Part shown: in pieces, positions 5,349 through 9,417 of the stretch
How positions within the stretch are numbered: the first letter of the stretch is position 1
How the letters are laid out: each line of letters opens with the position of its first letter
Assembly: GCA_022720335.1 (NCBI GenBank)
Contig: JAIHVJ010000079.1
Location: 1 to 9,417 of the forward strand
From: Collinsella sp.
GTDB taxonomy: Bacteria; Actinomycetota; Coriobacteriia; Coriobacteriales; Coriobacteriaceae
Reading direction: 5' to 3'
DNA length: 9,417 bases
The notes under the pieces: model-generated
Told to the model about the DNA's origin: nothing
Seen by the model: the letters and a program-made list of their open reading frames with translations, nothing else
Database searches by the model: none
Position numbers and translations under genes: made by a program

Positions 5349-6707
5349 CTACTTAACGAGTCGCTTGAGCTTGGCGAAGTCCTGAATCTGCTTTTTGCGC
5401 TTGGCGTTGAGGAGGTTGTTGAGGTCGAGCTTCTCAATGGTACAGCGTTTGAGTAGCTCGGAGCTGTCAAAGCCGTTTAACTCAATGTCTACATCCAGAT
5501 CGTGCTTAAGCTTGGTCCATTTATTGAGCTGCGAGCGCACGTAGGCCGCGGGACGTTCTATCTCGTTGGCGATGTCGCGTACGCTGGCGCCCGTTCCAAA
5601 CAACTCGCGTATCTTTGCCGTCTCCTTGCGCGTGCGCTCGTTTTTGGCATCGGTCTTGCATCGATCGCTGCAGTAGTGCCGTTTGACGCCTCGATGCCCG
5701 GCAAGTGAGTAGGCGCGTCCACACTGCTCGCAATAGCCAATTTTGACGGTGCTCAGCTTGCGCGAAAAATCAAACCAGAGCCACGAGAGATAGCTGTCAA
5801 AGGAAAGGAACCCTGTGGACTCGTTGCCCTGGAACACATCCACGTGCGCGCCCGAGAGATGCGAGATCACGAGCGCCTGCACCAAAGCGGTGAGCGCATC
5901 GCGGTCATCGTCGTCAAGTTCTTCGCGGCGCTCCTGGATATCTGCTTGAGGGTCGATTACATAGAAGCTCTCCTCGCTATTGTTGACCTTGAGTCGTGCT
6001 GAAATCTCCAAGCTGGAGTCTTCGTCCATGTAGAACATCGCCTGCAAAACACTGAAGTCATTGGCGGTGAGCTCGTGTTCAAAAGAGAGCACGTTGAGTG
6101 CAACGAGGGATTCTTCCTCGTCGATCATAAACATAAAGGCGTAGAAATATCCCGCATCGGATTCGATTTTGCGCACGATGGGCAGGCTTTTGAATGAGTC
6201 GGTATAATCTCCGCCCGCCCTCAGGATAGTGGTGTAGATCTTGAAGGATGACCCGTTTGCCGCGCAGGTTACCACTGATTTCTCGATTCTTTCCAATGCG
6301 GAGACCTTTGCGATGGTGCAGCTCCCGTTGAGGTATTCCTGGATGCGCATGGCAATAAGTGCTGCCATCGCGGCATTGGCCCAATCGCGTACGGATTCTA
6401 TTGCGTGCTTGCCAAAAAGCGGCCCGGTCTGTTCGGCGTAATCAAGTACGTTAAAGAGGCTTGCGCGGAAGGGCTGCTCTTTAACGGCGGTGGGTTCGAT
6501 GCATGATGCCAGCCTGATCAGATCGGCATGGCGCTCGCTGTGTGCGGGCCCTTCGTTGCTTTTGCTGCCGGCCAGCTCGGTGGGCATGTAGAGTTCAAAG
6601 ACAAGCTGGGCCTCGCCAACGGGCCTATTGGGTTCGTTCTCTATGAGGTTGACTTTCTTAAACGGAATCGAACCTTCAACGGTGCGTGTTTGGGAGAACT
6701 CAAACAT
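5349..6707 (-). CDS. Gene D: putative DNA-binding protein with C-terminal zinc finger and HTH, 452 aa
   Basis: I do not recognise this family as a whole. The first 320 residues are mixed alpha/beta with no signal peptide or membrane span and include acidic patches (for example 262-269). Residues 324-356 form a treble-clef-like zinc finger, YCEQCGRAYSLAG...YCSDRCK, with ligands C326, C329, C346 and C350. It resembles the C-terminal finger of CGNR-type proteins. Next comes a basic, charged helix (352-366) and a helix-turn-helix (about 368-398, GASVRDIANEIERPAAYV), then a basic tail. This suggests a cytoplasmic regulator or nucleic-acid-binding protein with a large sensory or partner-binding N-terminus. 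AGGGG precedes the ATG at 6707 by 5 nt. It is divergent from gene E across 139 bp and lies 95 bp upstream of gene C in the same direction. It could regulate C, itself or E, but the sequence alone does not show this. Confidence 0.85.
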   Translation of the reverse strand: MFEFSQTRTVEGSIPFKKVNLIENEPNRPVGEAQLVFELYMPTELAGSKSNEGPAHSERHADLIRLASCIEPTAVKEQPFRASLFNVLDYAEQTGPLFGKHAIESVRDWANAAMAALIAMRIQEYLNGSCTIAKVSALERIEKSVVTCAANGSSFKIYTTILRAGGDYTDSFKSLPIVRKIESDAGYFYAFMFMIDEEESLVALNVLSFEHELTANDFSVLQAMFYMDEDSSLEISARLKVNNSEESFYVIDPQADIQERREELDDDDRDALTALVQALVISHLSGAHVDVFQGNESTGFLSFDSYLSWLWFDFSRKLSTVKIGYCEQCGRAYSLAGHRGVKRHYCSDRCKTDAKNERTRKETAKIRELFGTGASVRDIANEIERPAAYVRSQLNKWTKLKHDLDVDIELNGFDSSELLKRCTIEKLDLNNLLNAKRKKQIQDFAKLKRLVK

Positions 6708-6846
6708 TGTTACCCCTGTCTCTAGCTGAAGGTTTAATAGCGTAGCACGTTTAGGAAAATTACCCGGTCAAAATCTCTATATCGGATAAACGGCCAATCG
6801 TATCTTGTGATCGTCAAGAAAAGGGGTAACGAGAAAGGACCCGATC
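6708..6846. promoter_or_regulatory. Divergent intergenic region between genes D and E
   Basis: This 139-bp AT-richer stretch must contain promoters for both divergent genes. AGGGGTAAC occurs just before each start: as the ribosome site of D (minus strand, 6717-6709) and at 6822-6830 upstream of E, so the two copies form a widely spaced inverted repeat. TTGACC on the minus strand (about 6770) is a plausible -35 for D, but no good -10 lies at the right distance. For E no convincing promoter hexamers are seen. The ribosome site of E is AAAGGA (6834-6839), 7 nt before the ATG. Confidence 0.45.
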
Positions 6847-7464
6847 ATGCATTGCAAACAGTGTGGAGCAGAGATTAACGACGGCGCCAAGTTCTGCGGC
6901 GTGTGCGGAACGCCTACAGTCGCGGCTGCGGCCAGCACGGCGGGAGACGCGATTTACGTCGAGGCCCGGCCGATTGAGAGCCAGTCTGTCGAGGCTCAGT
7001 TTCAAGCGGCGGAGGATGCAGAGGCCGCTGCTTGCCTGCAAGATTCACTTCGCGAGTCCATCGGGTCCCTTACGCGAGCGTCAGTGATTTCGTTGCTCTA
7101 TGTGCTCTTTTTCAATTACGTGCTGGGAGGGGGCTCACTGGGGCTCGACTATATGATTCTGCTGGGGCTGCTTCTGATTGGTCCCTGGAAGGTAATTATC
7201 TCGCTGTACCGCAGCGGTGTAAGGCTTCCCTTTGTCTATGGTGGCGGCATTATCGGTATCACGATTATGCTAATCGAACTTGTGGTTCTCGTGGGCCTTC
7301 CTGTCGTTGTTCTGATGCTTTTTTACTGGTTGGGCAGCGTGATTCACGGAGCGGTTCCGGTTGTTCCCGAATTAGCCCCGATGACGATGGTGGCACTTTG
7401 GCCTATCGTCTCGGTTGCCAACATCATCTTCAAGGCAATCAAGCTGCACATGGCTCGCGCCTAG
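6847..7464 (+). CDS. Gene E: zinc-ribbon multi-pass membrane protein, 205 aa
   Basis: The function is unknown. A zinc ribbon (C3, C6, C17, C20; MHCKQCG...KFCGVCG) is followed by an Ala/Glu-rich linker (about 24-75). Three or four hydrophobic spans follow at about 78-93, 101-120, 132-166 (long enough for two) and 180-196, ending in a short basic tail. It therefore shares the ribbon of A, B and F but replaces the single span and large ectodomain with a compact membrane domain. Zinc-ribbon-tagged polytopic proteins are common in Gram-positive bacteria, where the ribbon is thought to mediate protein contacts. The next gene, F, starts 151 bp downstream on the same strand. A weak 8-bp A/T stem (7519-7526 with 7553-7560) lies between them, so co-transcription is possible. 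Confidence 0.87.
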   Translation: MHCKQCGAEINDGAKFCGVCGTPTVAAAASTAGDAIYVEARPIESQSVEAQFQAAEDAEAAACLQDSLRESIGSLTRASVISLLYVLFFNYVLGGGSLGLDYMILLGLLLIGPWKVIISLYRSGVRLPFVYGGGIIGITIMLIELVVLVGLPVVVLMLFYWLGSVIHGAVPVVPELAPMTMVALWPIVSVANIIFKAIKLHMARA

Positions 7465-7615
7465 CAAGTAGCCCGTCGCATGCCTTCCGCGTGGGGTCAG
7501 GCGAATTTGAAAGGTGAAAGAAAAGGTTTACAGTCGAGCAAATTGTCCTGGGCCTTTTCTGTTTGCAGGCTGTGGACTATCGTTTCGATATGCTGAAGTT
7601 CTAGGGGGGAGATAT

Positions 7616-9106
7616 ATGTACTGCGCAAGCTGCGGGGCAAAGATCAAAGACGGGGCGCGATACTGTTCCGCATGCGGAAAACCGTTGGATGTGGATGATG
7701 CGCCGGCGAATGCTCAGCAGCCGCTTCTTTCAGGTACACCAAAGGCGCCTGCTGATAGAAAAGCGACGAGCGATCCTGCTGCATCTCGCGCAGAGAGCGC
7801 TTCTCCGGCGCCCTCTGAGCATATGTCCTTTGCGGCCTTTATGATGCAGCGTCGGCAGATCGGCCGTTTTGCCGTGCCTACGTTTGTCGCCATTTTTGCA
7901 GCAATCATCTTTACCGCTAGTGTCGCCTACGCACTGGTCAAAGCTTACGAGGCCTTTGTGCTGCCTCAGCTGCAGCAGCAGGAACAGCCGGCTGCAGTCG
8001 AGAATAAGTCGTCTCAAAAGAAGGTCGCGGCAGCTAACAAGAAAGCGCACAAGGCCTACGAGGGCGTGGTTGCGCGTTACGAGGACTTTGTGAGCTATTG
8101 CGAGCAGAAGGGAGCTGGTACTGCCAACTACGACGACTGGGCTCTGGGGCGCGGCGATGATTCTGGGCTGGGGCAGATATTCGTTTATGACAGCCAGAAT
8201 GCTCCCGGCTTTTTAAACTACTACTATGCTTTCGATGATTTGAACGGCGACGGAATTGACGAGTTGTTTATTGGGTCTGTCGATGCGCAGAACGATATTT
8301 CGGCGATTGTAGGTGCCTACTGCTTTGTTGATGGAAAGGCCGTTTCGGTTATGCCTTCGTCAGAGATGGTAGAAGGCTCCAGCAATATGACGAATCAGTA
8401 TGACGGTTTTATTGCTCAGGGTGAGAGCCAAGTCATTACTGTCTGTAAGGACGGCATCGTTAAATTTACTTGTAGTCAGGATTGTAACCAGGCAGACTTC
8501 TATATTTCGCTTACTGCAAAGGGTCCTGAGGTCGTAGACGCGGTGCAAATTCAAAATAAGGAATTCGATAGACAGAATGGCGCCTACTTGGTGAGGACCG
8601 TCGAGGATGGTGGCAAACCACAGGAGACGATGGTCCAGGGGCGTGAAGAAGCGTGCAAAATTCTTGACGAGATTGCCGGGGAGCATCCGGAGGCCGACAT
8701 TGAAAAGCCGTCTGCAAGCAGCGATATGTGGAAGGCATTCAAAGGAGCGGAGCCTTCGGAGAGCTCTTTGAAGGACGGCTCTGGCGCTGCAGACGATCGA
8801 ACTGGCGCATCTCAAGCACCATCTGAAGCGGCATCCGATAGCGGCGACGATGGGGAGGCCGCTGCGGGCGACGATGGCGTGATCGCCGACATGGATGCGT
8901 TCATTGCAAACGCCAAGCGCGAGTTGATTGTGACAGATGACGCCTCTATTACGTACAAGGTCGCTGATAGGCCAAGCTATTGGGAGGGGGCGGCAACGTA
9001 CGTTTGGTACGTCGAGTTTTATAAAGACGGAAAGGTCGTAGCGTCTGCGGAATGCGGCTCTGAAGGGTATCCGTGCCGGTCGATTATGGCCTATCACGAG
9101 AGCTAG
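7616..9106 (+). CDS. Gene F: zinc-ribbon membrane protein with calcium-loop ectodomain, 496 aa
   Basis: The function is unknown. In order: zinc ribbon (C3, C6, C17, C20), Ala/Pro/Ser linker (about 25-68), juxtamembrane FMMQRRQIG (75-83), one membrane span (about 86-109) and a Gln/Lys-rich stalk (117-145). Next is a folded domain (about 146-355) carrying DDLNGDGIDEL (207-217), a canonical-looking calcium loop. A low-complexity Ser/Asp/Ala linker (about 377-423) leads to a small C-terminal module (425-496) with one Cys pair (C480, C487). The ribbon should be cytoplasmic and the rest outside. A GTG at 7514 would add 34 residues unlike any paralogue. The ATG at 7616 is preferred because it puts the ribbon at residue 3 as in A, B and E and follows a G-rich ribosome site (7604-7610). 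Residues 75-107 match gene A at 16 of 33 positions. Confidence 0.9.
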   Translation: MYCASCGAKIKDGARYCSACGKPLDVDDAPANAQQPLLSGTPKAPADRKATSDPAASRAESASPAPSEHMSFAAFMMQRRQIGRFAVPTFVAIFAAIIFTASVAYALVKAYEAFVLPQLQQQEQPAAVENKSSQKKVAAANKKAHKAYEGVVARYEDFVSYCEQKGAGTANYDDWALGRGDDSGLGQIFVYDSQNAPGFLNYYYAFDDLNGDGIDELFIGSVDAQNDISAIVGAYCFVDGKAVSVMPSSEMVEGSSNMTNQYDGFIAQGESQVITVCKDGIVKFTCSQDCNQADFYISLTAKGPEVVDAVQIQNKEFDRQNGAYLVRTVEDGGKPQETMVQGREEACKILDEIAGEHPEADIEKPSASSDMWKAFKGAEPSESSLKDGSGAADDRTGASQAPSEAASDSGDDGEAAAGDDGVIADMDAFIANAKRELIVTDDASITYKVADRPSYWEGAATYVWYVEFYKDGKVVASAECGSEGYPCRSIMAYHES

Positions 9107-9163
9107 TAACTTTAGCCGAGACATGTTGGCATTACGGCGTGCGCGGCTCCTATACCTTTCCCC

Positions 9164-9192
9164 TTGTTCCATCCGACGAGTTTAGTTACAGC
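9164..9192 (+). promoter_or_regulatory. Weak candidate promoter for the tRNA-like gene
   Basis: TTGTTC (9164-9169) and TACAGC (9187-9192) are 17 nt apart, and the latter is about 15 nt before the tRNA 5' end. The -10 is poor, so this is only a positional suggestion. Confidence 0.2.
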
Positions 9193-9207
9193 TAAAACGG
9201 CCGTTAC

Positions 9208-9297
9208 GAAGAGCTGACCGAGAGGCCGAAGACACTCGCCCGCTAAGCGGGTGTGCCCCAAAAGGGTATCTGGGGTTCGAACCCTCCCGGTTCTTCG
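9208..9297 (+). tRNA. tRNA-Ser (GCT)-like gene, divergent or degenerate
   Basis: GAAGAGC (9208-9214) pairs with GTTCTTC (9290-9296) with one G-U, followed by a G discriminator as in serine tRNAs; CCA is not encoded. U8 (9215), a 5-bp anticodon stem (9235-9239 with 9247-9251), anticodon GCT at 9242-9244, a long class II variable arm (about 9253-9269) and TTCGAAC (9276-9282) are present. Defects: C instead of the near-invariant U at position 33 (9241), two mismatches in the 3-bp D stem, a T-stem mismatch, and two extra bases between T stem and acceptor. It may be a tRNA pseudogene or a poorly functional serine tRNA. The long variable arm and G discriminator argue against other identities. Confidence 0.6.
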
Positions 9298-9380
9298 TCA
9301 GTTGACCAAAGGTGCGACGGTTAATTTCCGATCTCAGCCGAACACATTAGGCGGACAGGCCGTTCCCGCAGCTAGCCGAA

Positions 9381-9413
9381 CGCCCCCGGGGCCCCATCCG
9401 GGCCCCGGGGGCG
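9381..9413. terminator. GC-only hairpin at the right edge, probable terminator
   Basis: CGCCCCCGGGGCCC (9381-9394) pairs perfectly with GGGCCCCGGGGGCG (9400-9413): a 14-bp stem made only of G-C pairs, with loop CATCC. The window ends 4 bp later, so any U-tract is not visible. It could end the tRNA transcript or a gene converging from the right. The 83 bp between the tRNA-like gene and this stem show nothing recognisable. Confidence 0.65.
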
Positions 9414-9417
9414 CCGT

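Noticed and set aside
3871..6707. Genes C and D as a two-gene anti-phage defence system
   Set aside because: An ATPase with a nuclease-like end beside a DNA-binding protein is suggestive, but 95 bp containing a separate promoter and dyad lie between them, no known defence pairing fits, and no defence genes flank them.
7032..7517. Rightward frame of 161 codons overlapping gene E
   Set aside because: It is a +1-shifted shadow of the membrane domain of gene E; Cys/Arg/Ser-rich with no domain.
7519..7560. Terminator between genes E and F
   Set aside because: The AGAAAAGG/CCTTTTCT stem is only 8 bp, A/T-rich, with a 26-nt loop. It is too weak to call.
8360..9172. Leftward open frame of 270 codons opposite gene F
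   Set aside because: It lies mostly inside gene F on the other strand, is Arg/Cys-rich with no recognisable domain, and gene F has clear domains and a ribosome site. Long antisense frames are common in GC-rich coding DNA.
9196..9205. Palindrome AACGGCCGTT just before the tRNA-like gene
   Set aside because: It is a 10-bp palindrome without a partner site or clear role; chance is likely in GC-rich DNA.
9208..9297. Selenocysteine tRNA or 8/4-9/3 allo-tRNA
   Set aside because: The anticodon is GCT, not TCA, and the extra acceptor pairing does not come with a shortened T stem, so the 12-bp composite helix rule of allo-tRNAs is not met.

Overview
The window looks like a chromosomal segment of a high-GC, Gram-positive-type anaerobe, most likely a Coriobacteriia member such as Collinsella. 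This is inferred from base composition, Shine-Dalgarno usage and gene repertoire, not from a database match. A core purine-biosynthesis edge (end of purM, complete purN) lies on the left. A degenerate-looking tRNA-Ser(GCU) and a very GC-rich hairpin lie on the right. Between them is an accessory region of about 8 kb.

Layout: purM end (to 55) overlaps purN (45-743), followed by a hairpin terminator (about 794-838) and a gene-poor gap. Then comes a forward pair of zinc-ribbon membrane proteins: gene A (1195-2208, interrupted by an in-frame TAA at 1573-1575) and gene B (2210-3829). A perfect 15-bp hairpin at 3836-3869 separates B from two leftward genes. These are gene C (5253-3871), an archaeal-type AAA ATPase with a DUF234-like nuclease-fold end, and gene D (6707-5349), a protein with a C-terminal zinc finger and helix-turn-helix. 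A 15-bp imperfect dyad overlaps a candidate promoter just upstream of C. Two more forward zinc-ribbon membrane proteins follow, gene E (6847-7464) and gene F (7616-9106), then the tRNA-like gene (9208-9297) and the terminal hairpin (9381-9413).

The main theme is a local family of four proteins. All begin with the same four-cysteine zinc ribbon at residues 3-20 and continue through a linker into membrane segments. A, B and F are single-pass, with large and different predicted extracytoplasmic domains: RsiV/DUF3298-like in A, an Ig-like region plus a calcium-loop domain in B, and a calcium-loop domain plus a C-terminal module in F. E carries only a multi-pass membrane domain. A and F share 16 of 33 residues, ungapped, across their membrane region although their ectodomains differ, which points to duplication with ectodomain exchange. 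The architecture recalls TcaA/YvbJ-type envelope proteins, so a role in surface sensing or envelope stress is a reasonable but untested inference. C and D sit between the two zinc-ribbon pairs on the opposite strand and may be a later insertion; nothing in the sequence ties them functionally to the zinc-ribbon genes.
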